A DNA stretch of 64,000 nt from Rhynchonema sp. JSB1_4 (Eukaryota; Nematoda; Chromadorea; Monhysterida; Xyalidae): the NCBI GenBank assembly GCA_030248065.1, contig JASAMV010002945.1, forward strand, positions 1-64,000. The letters are read 5' to 3'. The stretch's first letter is position 1, and each line of letters starts with the position of its first letter. This document shows, in pieces, positions 35,380 to 47,650 of this stretch. Position numbers and translations under genes: made by a program. Below the pieces are notes generated by a model. That model saw nothing but the letters and a program-made list of their open reading frames with translations, did no database searches and was not told the origin of the DNA.

Positions 35380-38300
35380 AACTTTATTTTTTCACATTTT
35401 TTCGTCACTTCGTTTCGTTTATATCCAATGCCACACGCATAGATGTGCCCACCCAGCGTGTTCACACAATGCGCACCTGCAAAATACACTGGTCAAGGTG
35501 TGCTTGCTTTGAAAATGGTGCGGTCATCTTGAAATTAAAACTGGCATTGATCACGGTCTGCGCCACAGACAGACCATTGGTCGCGCATTCGTCAATGTTT
35601 GTTGCGCCACACACAGATATTATGCTGTGACGACTCAAATCATGACCAGCGTAAAAATTTGTTTTGCTTGATAACAATATGATGATGAATACATACGTTT
35701 ATTTTACAATGGTCAAGACCAGCAAAGTTGGTGAATCTCGAAACCGTCTGGTGAGAAAGTCACGTGACCTATTGGCAAGCCTGGCTAGCACAGCGGCATT
35801 GATGACCAAGTTTGATACCAAAACCATTTGTGATCGCGTCAGGTTGGCCTAGCTGGAGTCAAGCATTAAAACTAAAAGTTAGCAATTGTCAAGCGATTAA
35901 ACGTCTTTGATTGCTACACCTGTTTCTTTACGCTGGTCATGTTTGGCACACTCGTCAATGTCAATGCACGTGTCTTGATATCGATCGTAGACGTAACCGG
36001 CTGGCTGGTCGCACGTGCACGACAGATTCCATTGGTTTCTGATTATGCCTGCGAAGAGCAGGTCAGCTTCGTTTTAGGTTTAAAAGCCTAAATTGGTAAT
36101 TGGCGAATTTAGGCCCAATGGGACCTGAATAACTTGGTGATCGGCGGAGCCTGGTCTGGCCCATGACTGTGGCATTTATGCCTCGTTATTTACGAAACTA
36201 ATTCTTCAGCGCCGAACAACCTTTACACCGGTCGAAATTATGTGTAGGCGGCATGCAACAATAAATTCTCCTGCATTGTCCTTAACACGGAGAAGTCGAC
36301 ACAGGAAAATCCAATCTTATGTGATCATCGAAAGCAAACGATACTCAATTGATTGGCAGTCCACCAGGTAATCGTCAGTATGTCCATGCGCCAAATTCTA
36401 ACGTAGCCCAAAAACAACACAAGGCGCTTTCAAATATGCATACTCGCTTGAAACGACACGTTTCCGGCAGATAACAAATTACAGTAACCAATAAAGTCGT
36501 TGTTCTGGCTGAATTCGGTCACACATTCGTCGTTTTTCAGTCCGTCACATCGTCCGTCTCCCTTCTTCTTCTCCTTCGTTCTCTTGCAAATCTGCTTGGA
36601 GTTCAAGGGCGATTCATTTGGCATCGCAACCTTGCGCTGAGACAACGGATCACCGCAACATGGGTCCGGACAGAAACTGGAAATCAAGAGGAGAACAAAG
36701 TACCTCAAGCTGGAGCAAACTATCACCAAATGCCGGAGAATGCCAAATAAGTCTCTTTCCCCCCTAATAACTCCTAAGCAGGGGCATATTTGGAAGATTT
36801 TACGAATACACCGCCTCTGTGGTCATTTTCAGCAATGTTTCATATGCTTATACCAGTGGGGGCTTATTTGAGGAATTTATGTTTTCTGATACCTCAAATC
36901 TGATGTGTGTCCCGAATAAGCCCCATGGGGCTTACTCGGCATTCTCCGGTACGGTGATTGGTGCGGCCCTTCTCCGGTCACGTGACATTTTGCCCTGACT
37001 ATGTTCTCTGTGAGTCGAAATTTGCTCAGGCTGCCAAACTTGACCGCAGCGCTAAAGAAGTTTCCAGCCAGCGAATATAGACGATTTCGAAAATGGTCAT
37101 ATCAGTAAAATCTCGAAACACAATGCGAAAACAACTATGCGACCAAGCCAAGACTGAACCGGGCGTCATCACAGATGATAAAAAACAAAGTCCATTGTAA
37201 GGGCTCCACCAGATAGACCCGAAACCCGAAACACGAAATATAATTTTTTCTATGTCCATGTTTCGGGTTTCATGTTTTGAAAAAAACCCGAAACCCGAAA
37301 CACAAAGCTATGATAATCGAAAATGTTTCGGTCCTGCCACTTGTAGCAGACGTGCACAATTTATACAGTCAGTCGAAACATTTTCGAGTATCATGCTTTG
37401 TGTTTCGGGTTTCGGGTTTTTTTTTCAAAACCCGAAACCCGCAACATGGACATAGAAAAAATTATATTTCGTGTTTCGGGTTTCGGGTCTATCTGGTGGA
37501 GCCCTAACCTGATCCTAGCGCATTCGTGCATTTCACATTTGTGGTTGCCAACCAGACTGCAGCCGACGTTATTCTGATACCGTACCGTGGTCGAATATTC
37601 AGCTGCATACGTCTTGTTCCACTGGAAGTAAGATAAACATATCTGTGTATTGTTGATGACATTTCGGATTTAATTCCATTATAAAACTGAAAAAAACAAT
37701 AAAACGAAAACCAACATCAAATCGATTCTTCTCGTGACTATGACAGAATGGCACATGTTCGGTGACTTTGAATTTCTGCTGCATCGCCAACCAGCACATG
37801 TAATAGGCGATCGTACCGTATAATCGTTCATTTTTGACCGGATCGGCGTAATAGAAGAAATAGCTCGCATCCGTGTGAAGGGGCAGCGGGTCAGTTTTAT
37901 CGTTCAACCATGGCAGATGATTGAGCTAAACAGGGGTTGACAAAAGCCGGAGGGAATCCGTTGAATAACAGTGCTACGGCATTAAAAACTTGATTGCCGG
38001 TCATGTACTGTCTTGCTTTCATCACGTGCCATTTTCTAATGGGAATAGTGACGGAGAGCGCATGTACAGACATTCTAAACTCCTCTTGTTATTATGAATA
38101 TGACCGACTTTATTGTAAATCGCCTCGATACACACTGTCATAACGTTTTGTCCGGGTTGCCCGCTCCCGCTGCAAGCATCCTTGACAACCCTGTCAAAAA
38201 CGTCGGCCTCCAGTCTGGGCAGCTTACGATTCTGATCTTTCAGCTCGTCGGGGTTCACGGTTTTCTTCACCGGAAACGCCCTGCAAACTTTTATGTTGAA

Positions 38301-41080
38301 AATCAGAAGCTATCTGAACGGGAATTTTTTGTTTAATGACCCACCTCCACATGCGAATAATTAACGCGATATGCCCAAGCTGATGTTGATGTTTTTTGAC
38401 GGACTGTGCATCTAAATCTTGATCTGATGTTTCAAATTTGTTCAAATCCGGAGAAAGTGGCATGGATTTTTCAACACTGGAGCGGCGAAGACCTGCCAGA
38501 GAATCTTTTTGCTTTGAGTTGTCCCCAGGATTGGGCAAAAAACGTTTTTTTAAAAAATCGTTTAAAAAAACGTTTTTTTTATAAAAAACGGTTTTTTTTA
38601 AACGCCCAGATGACCAAAATATGCCCCCCCCAAAATTGGAAAACGCTCATGTTGGGAAGAAAACGTGGTTAAATGAAGTAATTCTATGTGTTCTGAGGCA
38701 AAATAAACGGGTTTCAACCCTTTTCTAGCGAGTTGTTAAGATCCCATATCAGACCCGCATGATGGGACCAACTTTGACCGGGGTCATCACTGAAAGTCAA
38801 ACTCCGTATATCGACGTATCTCGACCAAGGTTTGGCAAAAACCGTTTTTTTTCCAAAAAATCGTTTTTAAAAAAAACGTTTTTTAAAAAAACGTTTTTTT
38901 AAAAACGCCCAAATGTCCAAAATATGCCACCAAAAAAATTGGAAAACGCTCATGTTGGGAAGAAAACGTGGTTAAATGAAGTAATTCTGTGTGTTCTGAG
39001 GCAAAATAAACGGGTTTCAACCCTTTTCTAGCGAGTTGCTGAGATCCCATATCAGACAGGCATCATGGGACCAACTTTGGCCGGGGTCATCACTGAAAGT
39101 CAAACTCCGTTATATCGACGTATCTCGACAAAGTAAAAATTGGTCGAAAATTTTTTGAAAAAAAAATGGGACAAAAAATTGATTTTCCTTGATAATCAGG
39201 GTACTTTCCCTAAAAAATCAGGGAAAATCAAGGAAATTCAGGATTTAAAAAAACGAAAAACGACCCAGGCGTTTTTTTTAAAAAAACGTCGTTTTTTTAA
39301 GAAAAAACGCCGTCGTTTTTTTTGCCCAACCCTGATCTCGACAAAGTAAAAATTGGTCGAAAATTGTTTGAAAAAATGGGACAAAAATTGATTTTCCTTG
39401 ATGATCAGGGTACTTTCCCTGAAAAATCAGGGAAAATCAAGGAAATTCAGGATTTAAAAAAACGAAAAACGACTCAGGCGTTTTTTTTAAAAAAACGTCG
39501 TTTTTTAAAAAAACGCCGTCGTTTTTTTGCCCAACCCTGGTTGTTCCTTTCCAGACACAATGAGCGATATCAAACTTGGTGATTCGGATCGGATCGGATG
39601 TGATCTGCACTGACTTTTTTTGAATACAGGATGTAAACAAATATTTTGTGATGTCACTAATTCGTCTGGCGCAAAAGTTGTTCCCCGACCTAAAAAAAAC
39701 TAATAAGCAGCACGAAATTAAGTGACTGGAGCAAATTTCTTAATAATGCAATATTCACACGCAACCAAGGCAAGTCAATTCACATCCGATCACCAAAAGT
39801 TTGATATCAACGACGTATCCAGGGTTGGGCAAACTTTAAAAAAAAGGTTTATGAAAAAGAAATTTTTAAATTTTTCATTGGAACAAAATGTTCTAAAACG
39901 TCCAATAATGGTCTCCTTGGGGGTTATTTTTTTGTCATTTTTTCTCAAGGGTCGAAAAATTTTCTTCCAAAATCACTTTTGGGGCATTTATTTGGTATCT
40001 AAGATGCCCCAAATGATGTTATTATACCTTCCCGTGATACATGAGACACAGTATGCATGTTTCTACATGGTACTTCGATGTCATACCTCATCGGGTAAGG
40101 CAGATACGAGTGATTCAACGAGCCAACAAGTGTTTCTGCAGCTTGTTGTCTGAATCCTGTGTTGTTTAAGAGTAAATAATGCTTATTCGACCACAAACTG
40201 TTGTGTCTGATATTGGTCGCACAATGACTATATAAGAATTGGTCAAATTTTTTTCCTGAATCGTGAAGAGGGAAAGTGACGGGGCAATGACGTTTCGTTG
40301 CATGATCGCACGCAAAGTATGTAGTAAAGAGAATGTTTCAGACCTGCGGCAACGTGGTTGATCTGCTAGATTATTTTTAGCTGAAAATGTTTTGTCAAAA
40401 ATACAAGTAGCATAGTGATTAAGGTTGAACCTGAAGATCAGGGTAGACGAATTCTGATTTAGTCATTGTGCGACCAATACCACAGAGCAGCAATCATAGG
40501 TCCATAACAAGCAATGGCTGTTGGATCGCATCGAAATGACGTAAACACCCTTCATAAGTGATGCAAACCAAGTCACAAAAGTGACTTGTAAATTAAAGAT
40601 GAATTTTTTTCGCGTTTTTGCGCGATGTTTATGCAAATTTGGTAAAAAATTTCCCCAATTCAAAAAAACTTGTTAAATTTTTTTTCCCACCCTGAGCGTA
40701 TATCTTTGGAGTGACCCGCCATGTAATCTGGTCAAACCCACGCAATGACCGCAGTTTCTCGTTTATGTACAGTAAGTCCTTGCCTAATCCTGAATATATT
40801 TTAGGCGACCAAAAACTTCCGGGTCCAGATAACCTCAATAAGAAACCTGTTTTTGACAATAAGGCTGTCGATACCTAATCATCATCAAGAATTACGTATG
40901 TGCGCCACAAACGCAACCTGAAATAATCTCGTGTCTGAGCTTCAACCATTCATATCGAATTTCTTCACCGGCATTCATCAATGCTTGTTCAGTTTCATCG
41001 CCCAATTCAATGTAGCCACGCACCACCACAACGCAGAACACGAGCAGCAGCCGTGCGTAAAGTTGGGTGAATGTGAGCAT
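35380..41080 (-). CDS. Secreted EGF-type modular protein, unrecognised family
   Basis: Minus-strand exons with agreeing phases: 41080-40918, 38492-38345, 38280-38109, 37925-37716, 37621-37509, 36676-36444, 36048-35932. EGF exons at about 35640-35575 and 35476 to about 35380 probably follow, but their join to exon 7 is unresolved. Exon 1 starts MLTFTQLYARLLLVFCVVVVRG, a clear signal peptide. The middle is Cys-containing with potential N-glycosylation sites (WNKTYAAEY, ANVSFQ-type). Exon 6 has CPDPCCGDP and an LDLa-like GDGRCDGLKNDEC. Exon 7 has LSCTCDQPAGYVYD and the calcium-binding EGF start IDIDECAKHD. The last two form NIDECATNGAHCVNTLGGH. Likely extracellular matrix or cell surface. The C-terminus was not found; a hydrophobic stretch follows near 35290. 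Confidence 0.6.
36736..36944. mobile_element. Short inverted-repeat element, ends CCGGAGAATGCC
   Basis: CCGGAGAATGCCAAATAAG on the left pairs with CTTACTCGGCATTCTCCGG on the right. The unique middle is about 170 bp. It lies in an intron of the EGF-type gene. Confidence 0.65.
37199..37507. mobile_element. Foldback MITE with GTTTCGGGTTTCGGG motifs
   Basis: Arms of about 130 bp pair almost perfectly, from AGGGCTCCACCAGATAGACC at one end to its inverse at the other. The arms contain CCCGAAACCCGAAACAC beside TTTTTTCTATGTCCATG. The right end abuts the splice donor after 37509 of the EGF-type gene: GT is followed at once by the terminal TAGGGCTCC read on the minus strand. Confidence 0.85.
38526..39539. 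mobile_element. hAT-like element, CAGGGTTGGGC family, long copy
   Basis: GTTGTCCC (38518-38525) and GTTGTTCC (39540-39547) form an 8-bp duplication with one mismatch. Ends CAGGATTGGGC and GCCCAACCCTG. The interior repeats its own unit about three times, including AAACGTGGTTAAATGAAG twice and the CCTTGAT/ATCAAGG palindrome twice, so it grew by internal duplication or nesting. It sits 33 bp upstream of exon 2 (38492) of the EGF-type gene. Confidence 0.85.
39827..40691. mobile_element. Older CAGGGTTGGGC-type element, interrupted
   Basis: Begins CAGGGTTGGGCAAAC; the likely right end is CCCACCCTG at 40684-40691. GGGGCATTTATTTGGTATC and ATGTTATTATACC recur inverted at 60070-60130. The TA-flanked MITE at 40211-40479 is nested inside. 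The flanks GACGTATC and AGCGTATA are only a weak duplication. Confidence 0.5.
40211..40479. mobile_element. TA-flanked MITE, family TATTGGTCGCACAATGACTA
   Basis: Inverted 20-bp termini with TA at each side, 269 bp. Nearly identical inside to 58127-58395 (shared GTGACGGGGCAATGACG and GCGGCAACGTGGTTG). Confidence 0.9.
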
Positions 41081-41187
41081 GGTGAAATAAAGCTTTGTTG
41101 GGGCTATGAAAAGTTAATGTTTTTAGTTTTCAAATGCAGTAGTAAAGCAGCAATTTGAGAGTGAAATCGCTGAACAACGTGTTAGGG

Positions 41188-41446
41188 CTTCATCGGGCAG
41201 CAAATGCCACAATTCCGTCACAACCGTAGGTAGGTTGCGAAACTGCGAAACAGATCGATATTTTAATGTCAAGGTGCGGAGATAGGGTCAAAACTTTTTA
41301 CATTTCAGACCTCTGGGCTCAGCCAGACAGTTGATATGGGAAAAATTTTTTCTTGTCTGTGAGTGTTTTGGACCAAGGCCAGCTACCGTGTCAAGTTTCA
41401 CTGATTGGTTAAGGTCGCATATAGTATATGGCGGGTACCCTTTAAT
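41188..41446. mobile_element. Deleted fragment of the 1.7-kb TTAA foldback element
   Basis: GGCTTCATCGGGCAGCAAATG, CAGATCGATATTTTAAT and GTGAGTGTTTTGGACCAAG match the right arm of 51016-52741, with an internal deletion, ending at GGCGGGTACCCTTTAA. It is upstream of the EGF-type gene and on the MAN2C1 side of the shared intergenic region. Confidence 0.75.
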
Positions 41447-41518
41447 GTTAGTTGTCGGCCCTTCACGTCGATGTGCGATGATCATTCACAGTTCAAAGAG
41501 AGGAAGCCCGCCTGGCTG

Positions 41519-42000
41519 TTATGAAGCTGTGTTGATGCGTTGCAGTTCGGTTCGAACCCCGAAGAAGCACTAATGGTCCGCGGTCGCAGCAGGCGCAATT
41601 TCTTGTGGAAGCAACACGCGACGACAAACGTGCACGCACTGTTCCACTGCTGAAACACACAGACACGTCACCGTCGTTGTCAGATTCACAGCTGCAGAAC
41701 GTTAGCTCTTCTTTTTGTTCAACGTTTAATTTATCGCAAAGAAATTGCCGAGAATGGAATTTCGGCTGTTCTGAAACTTTGAAGGTGTTTTCCGTTTCCT
41801 GTAGGGGTCATACTGGCTTTTACTGTGACTAGACGGGACCCGTGCCTACGGCCCGGCTACAGCGCCGCGCCCGTGCTGTGCCCCCCCCCCCCGAAGACCC
41901 GGTAGCGTACCCAAAGCTACCCGTGAAAATTGACCCGTGCCCCCGAGGGAGGGGGCCACAGACATACATACATACGCCTTCCTGTTTTAGTAGTATAGAT
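41519..42000. other. Intergenic stretch with GACCCGTGCC repeat, no gene seen
   Basis: A 75-codon frame at 41605 is not convincing. From about 41830 there are ACGGGACCCGTGCC, C-runs and GACCCGTGCCCCCGAGGG, then ACAGACATACATACATACG and TTTTAGTAGTATAGAT, which looks like the tail of a dispersed element. Confidence 0.4.
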
Positions 42001-42138
42001 TTTCAAAAAATATCAGGAACACCCCCCGTTCTTCTTGACGCGCTTTCAGATAGAATTGTAGACCACAGCGCCACAAACTTATGTTTTTGGCTGTATGTCT
42101 GTGAGTTGCATGTAGTTTCCTTGGCGACTAAAACCGTG

Positions 42139-42605
42139 TTTTGGGTGAGCTTGTGGCACGCATAACGTTTTGCGTAGTGCGATCGATGCACAGGGGGTTT
42201 GGGCTTTGTGGGCTCCAGTTGTGCAGATCTGAGCTCAGTCCAGCACCAGGCAAGACTGGGTGGGCCCGGCCACCATGCCGCGGGTAACACCACACTCCGA
42301 TGACTCCCAGTCTAGCCTGGTGCTGGACTGAGCTCAGATCTGCACAATTGGAGCCCACAAAGCCCAAACCCCCTGTGCGTCGATCGCACTACGCAGAGCG
42401 TTATGCGTGCCACAAGCACACCCAATGCATTACCTTTGCAAAGATCTGAGGCTCTGATGTTTTGCGCGGACTATAAAACGTCTGCGTAAAATCATCGGAG
42501 TGTGGCGTTACCTCCGGCATGATGGCCGGGCCCACCCAGTCTCGCCTGGTGCTGGACTGAGCTCAGATCTGCACAACTGGAGCCTACAAAGCCCAAACCC
42601 CCTGT
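42139..42605. repeat. Palindromic repeat in three arms upstream of MAN2C1
   Basis: Arm 1 (42139-42260) and arm 2 (42303-42424) are inverted copies carrying GGGGGTTTGGGCTTTGTGGG, GAGCTCAGTCCAGCACCAGG and GCACGCATAACG. A third arm (42495-42605) repeats arm 2 together with the central GGGCCCGGCCACCATGCCG-type loop. It ends 55 bp before the MAN2C1 start codon, in the space between two divergent genes. It may be a MITE or hold promoter sequence. Confidence 0.75.
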
Positions 42606-42660
42606 AAAACCCTGTTGGACTACTTAATGTGTACTTTTAGAGTTTGTTTATAAAAAAACG

Positions 42661-45600
42661 ATGTCAGCACCGATCTTCAAAAATGATCGCGCCACATTTG
42701 AGCGCGTTGAAAAGTTTATTTCGCACCACCACTTCACTGATTGCAACATCCACGGGAAGCTGTATTCTGACGATGGTTGTCACTCGCTAACGATTGAAGC
42801 CGTTAATTGTGGACAGAACAGAGTCAAGTTCCGCACCGCCGTCCAGAAACTCGCCGATGAAGGTCAATTTCCATTAAATACAAGAATAACATTAATAAAC
42901 GTATGACTTCAATTTCGTATGCTTGCTCAACTTTCTTCAGGGAAGTCCGTCTCTGTTGGTTACCAAATGGGCCCAACGTGGTCAACCCACTGGTTCAAAG
43001 TGAGTGGCCAAGTACCCAGCTCGTTTGACCAGCGGATTCAATTGCCGCAGCTGATATGGGACAGCGAGAGTGAAGCCATGGTGTGGTCGGAGCACGGAGA
43101 TTGTCTTCAGGTGCGCTCACTTGGAAAAGACCGAAAAGCTTTACGCTTAGAATGACTGACGCGGTTGGGATCGGATATTTGATGTGACCGCATTTGCAGG
43201 GTCTGTCAAGCGATTGGAACCGCACCTCATTTGATCTCAGCCATCTTTCCGCCGGATCTTCATTCGTGTGCTATATTGAATGCGCGTGCAACAACATGTT
43301 CGGTGCTGGAAAGGGTGGGCAGATTGAACCGCCCGACAATGACAAACAGTTCACGCTGAAAACGGCCAAGGTGTCCATTCTGCGAAAAGACGTCTACCAC
43401 ACCTACCGGGACCTCGAGATTTTATTCTCACTTGCGAAGGAGCTGCCAGACAGCGTGCCTGCCAGGAACAAGGTACTTCACGAATTTTTAAAATTCAAGT
43501 GTGTTTTATCTGCGCTGAAATGCGGAAATACGTGTGCGGCGTGTTGACAATCGAATGCATTGAGCGTCAGGAATCAAAAAGGGTGCTTATTTCAGGCATT
43601 ATTTACTGCCAATTCAATAGTAAACGTTCTGTGCACGAACCCAACGGATCAAAAGGGTCTTTCTGTGGCAAGGAAACTGTACCGCGATGCCATGCACAGT
43701 TCGTCAACCGCCAGTCAAGCGAACTTTCAGGTCGACTAAGTACGCTCTGCTACTGTTGAGCTTTGCTGCGTAAATTTCTCACATGTATGCTTTAGTAGCT
43801 AAGCCTGGCCTTTCAGTTGCACGCGGTGGCAAACTGTCACATCGACACGGCCTGGTTGTGGCCGTACGCCGAGACGAAACGCAAATGTGCTCGCAGTTGG
43901 AGCTGCACACTTCGGCTGATGGATCAATATCCAAACTTAGTTTTTGCCGTGTCTCAGGCGCAGCAGGTCAAGCAACTTTTCTTAGTGTCCATTTGATGAA
44001 CTTTGATAAAAAGAGAAAACATTTACAGCTGCGATGGCTACAAGAGGACTACCCTTTGCTGTTTGCTCGAATCCACAAACGGGTGACAGAGGGTCGATTC
44101 ATTCCAGTTGGTGGTTGTTGGGTGGAAATGGACGGAAATCTTCCATCCGGAGAGGCGTTCGTGCGACAGATGTTGTATGGCCAGAATGCATTTAAAGAAA
44201 TGTTTGGAAAGTGAGTCCCTTGGATATAACATGCTGGTTCCCACTGGCCGATCTTGGTTGGTATAAGATATGAGATGACATTGGGCCCTGTTTATAAGTG
44301 ATAAATTTGTTTTAATCTGAGGTATTCTAAGCCAAGAAGCGTCTTAAATCACTATCGTTCACGAGCGTTGCGCAAGTTGTTGTTGCCATTTACAGCTATT
44401 GCACTGAATTCTGGCTTCCCGACACGTTCGGCTACAGCGCTCAGCTGCCTCAACTGATTCATTTGGCTGGAATGGACCATTTCGTGACGCAGAAAATCAG
44501 CTGGAGCCTGATCAACAAATTCCCGCACAACACATTCTGGTGGGTGGGCATTGACGGCACGCGACTATTGACGCATTTCCCGCCCGGTGGAAATTATGTT
44601 AGAGAGGTACCAACGTCCACTGTTTTTTTTTCTTTTGACATCAATCTGGTTCGAGCTGATGAAATCAGTCTGAAAGGTGCAACGCCGGCTTTTAGGTGAC
44701 AGTAGCGGACTGCGTCGAACAGCAACGGGAATGCCTTGATCACGGACGGTGCGATCGTGCATTGATGTTATATGGACACGGGGATGGGGGCGGAGGACCA
44801 ACCAGACAAATGTAAGTGACACCCACTAGAGCAGGATCAATCTTCACATGAGCCACAACCCTAACCTGAATTGCAGGTGCGAGAGACTGAATCGTTTGGT
44901 TGACGGCAACACAGCTGAGTGTGGACTACCGTTGGTTAAGGTGACCAGTCCGGCACAATTCTTCAAAGAGGTATTGCTGCGTCCCCTGCTAGTGATTCCA
45001 CGAATATGATAAGCTGACTGCTCTGTCAGTGAATATTGCAGGTAATTCAACACGATGCAGACAAAATATGCACCTGGCGCGGAGAGCTCTATCTCGAATT
45101 ACATCAGGGCACTTTTACAACTCAGGTGGGAGGACCAGTGGTTGGTTCCATATGATGCCGTACCCAGTCATATAAATCGCCAATTTCATACTCAAGGCCG
45201 CCGTGAAGCATGCAAATCGAAAATGCGAAGTTTTGCTGCACGACTGTGAACTGGTGGCCGCACTGGCGTTCATTCACTCCAAAGGTTGCGTTGTACAGCT
45301 AAATTTATATGAATAATGGAAGATCGATTTCAAAACCTCACATCTTTGCAGGAAAGCTCGGTCGCAACTTCGACGCCGAGTGGCAGGAAGTTCTGCTGAA
45401 TCAATTCCACGACGTTCTACCCGGCAGTTCGATTGCGTGTGTGTATGACGACGCGAAGCAACTGTACGAAGAGGTGTACGCGAGCTGCAAGAACAAGCAC
45501 AAGCAGTTGGTAACGGCAGTCCCAAACTCGGACAGCACAACTGGTGATAATTGTGTCTGCACATGTGTTGTAATCTCTCCACCCACTTGGAGTCTGACAC

Positions 45601-47650
45601 AAGATTCGAATCACCCACAGGAGGTGATGGTGTCTACGTCAACAGTCTGCCGTGGACGCGAAAGGACTGGTTCCATGGTTGGATTCAAGAACTTCCACCA
45701 TTGTCAGTGACTCGGCCGCCAATGCCTGGTGGTGGAATACCAATGTACTGTTTGAACCTAGACAAACAGTCAGGTTGATATTTTGAAGGCGAAATGTTTT
45801 TGAAGTATCAAGTATCAGCACTTGAAAAAGACTTTTGTTGTTGTTTTCAGACAGAATGGTGCTGTCAAACGAATACCTACGCGTGTCCGTGTTGCTCGAT
45901 GGTCGAATCGATGGGTTTTGGACGGCTGAACACGCCAACCGAGATGGTTTGTTGGGCTCGGATAAATCGAGACACGTTTTGTGATTGAAGCACAGGCAAA
46001 ATACATATGCTTACAGCACATCATCTTAACCTCGTCCAATCTAGTTCGTTTGTGAACATATTTCGTTTGTATCACGATGTGCCTTTGTACTGGGACGCTT
46101 GGGACATCATGGACTATCACTTGGAGACTGGCATTGATCTAACTGAGGTCTTGAGGTGTTTGAGGCATCAGTACCTACGTGAGGAATCAAGGTTTTGATT
46201 GTAATCTCAGGTCACGCAACCATTGACTGTGCTACACAAGAGCAATACGAACATTCAGGTTTGCTTGTTTGCAAGTTCACAATATACACTGCACAATCAG
46301 TCAATACCGGAATGAAAAGTTTGCACACGACGACGTTCAATTTTCTTGCAGTTGGAGTTCGGATTAAGAATCTCAGCGACATCCAAGCTGAGACAGACCA
46401 TAACACTTCGCCCATCACAGCGCTACGTTGAGTTTCGCACTGAAGTGAGGCTTTAGCAAAAATTCTGATTTTGGAAGATTTTCAAGCGGTTTGAAGTGCA
46501 GGTTTGTTATCCGTTCCAGATCGACTGGCATGAGAGCCATCGCCTGTTAAAATGGGAGCACGACACCAATGTCGTGGCGCCAACGGCCAAGTACGACATT
46601 CAGTTTGGGCATGTCGATCGACCAACACATCAGAACACCAGCTGGGATGCGGCAAAGTGTGTGTCAAGACTTTTATAAAAACTTTTCGCTTCTGAAAAAG
46701 AACACCAGTGGAGTGTGGGGCGTTCACTAACAGTTCACTGCTGCTGACAACTTCAGGCACGAAGTCTGCGGTCACAAGTACGCCTTGCTCAGTGACGGCA
46801 CTCGAGGAATGGCTATGTTCAACAGAGGAAAATACGGGCATAGTTGTCGTGACGGTTGGTTTGGTCGAAAAATTTCCGTTAAAGCTTCTGTTTTCGTTCC
46901 TTCGATTCAAAAACAACAACAGCATTGTTCGTTACTGCCATTGCTCACCGTCGCTGAAGACTACTCAGGACATTCCCATTCCAGATCGCAACCTGTGATC
47001 TGATCATTTCAGGTCGTCTTTGTTTGTCCCTGTTGCGCGCGCCGAAAGCACCGGACCCGAACGCGGATCAAGGCAGTCACGTCATTGAAACTGCCCTGAT
47101 GCCAGTCAGGTTTCTTGTTTTTTTAGTTGGCTCCGGCTTGTTTTTCTTCGAAGATTTATATCTTTTTTAAATTTTTCCAGCCACGGCGACCTAAAATCGG
47201 TTGTCCGCGCCGCTTACGAGTACAACTATCCAATTCAGCAGGTGGACTCCTGGTTTGACAGTGGTGCAACTGCCGTAATTGCCAACGATTTACGTTAGTA
47301 ATATATTCCTTTTGTGGCAGGTTCCTTTTAACACAAAAATAACGAACTTTCCTTAAACATTCACAGGCTCGATCCATTTGTCGACTGTGAAGGTGTCTGA
47401 ATTGCGTGACGGCGTTGTGCTGCGTTTCCATGAGCCGCATGGGACACGCGCGTCGGAACGCGTCCAGCTGGGCCCCGTATTTGCCACCTGTACTGTAGAG
47501 CGCATGTTCGTATGCGATTTGTTGGAAAGACCAATTGAATCGAAAGAAAGACAGAACTGCCTGGAATGTCATGATCAACGATCGTTCACACTGCGATTGA
47601 CTTCATTCCAAGTGGCCAGTGTTTACGTGAAACTGAAGTTTCCCAGCTAG
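42661..47650 (+). CDS. MAN2C1: Cytosolic alpha-mannosidase MAN2C1 (GH38), 22 exons
   Basis: Zinc-dependent retaining glycosidase that trims free oligomannosides released in ER-associated degradation; cytosolic, and no signal peptide is seen. Exons: 42661-42862, 42941-43110, 43200-43472, 43596-43730, 43817-43966, 44029-44210, 44396-44606, 44696-44811, 44877-44970, 45042-45125, 45197-45284, 45352-45543, 45621-45773, 45851-45950, 46045-46147, 46211-46258, 46352-46444, 46520-46656, 46757-46854, 47013-47109, 47181-47293, 47367-47650. Every phase agrees and the product is 1040 residues, the length of the human protein. The start has [17 protein letters not shown]. Zinc ligands and nucleophile lie in [12 protein letters not shown] (exon 5), [15 protein letters not shown] (exon 7) and [13 protein letters not shown] (exon 12). 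Later blocks include [36 protein letters not shown] and [14 protein letters not shown]. Introns are compact (36-290 nt) and almost free of repeats. Confidence 0.96.

Noticed and set aside
37026..37259. Minus-strand frame MDIEKIIFRVSG as an exon of the EGF-type gene
   Set aside because: Its first half is the arm of the foldback at 37199-37507, and exon phases 37509 to 36676 agree without it.
41605..41832. 75-codon plus-strand frame as a gene
   Set aside because: No start context, no splice partners, no recognisable motif, and it runs into a repeat.
45401..45618. Minus-strand frames opposite MAN2C1 exon 12
   Set aside because: Antisense shadows; the plus strand encodes the zinc-ligand block [13 protein letters not shown].
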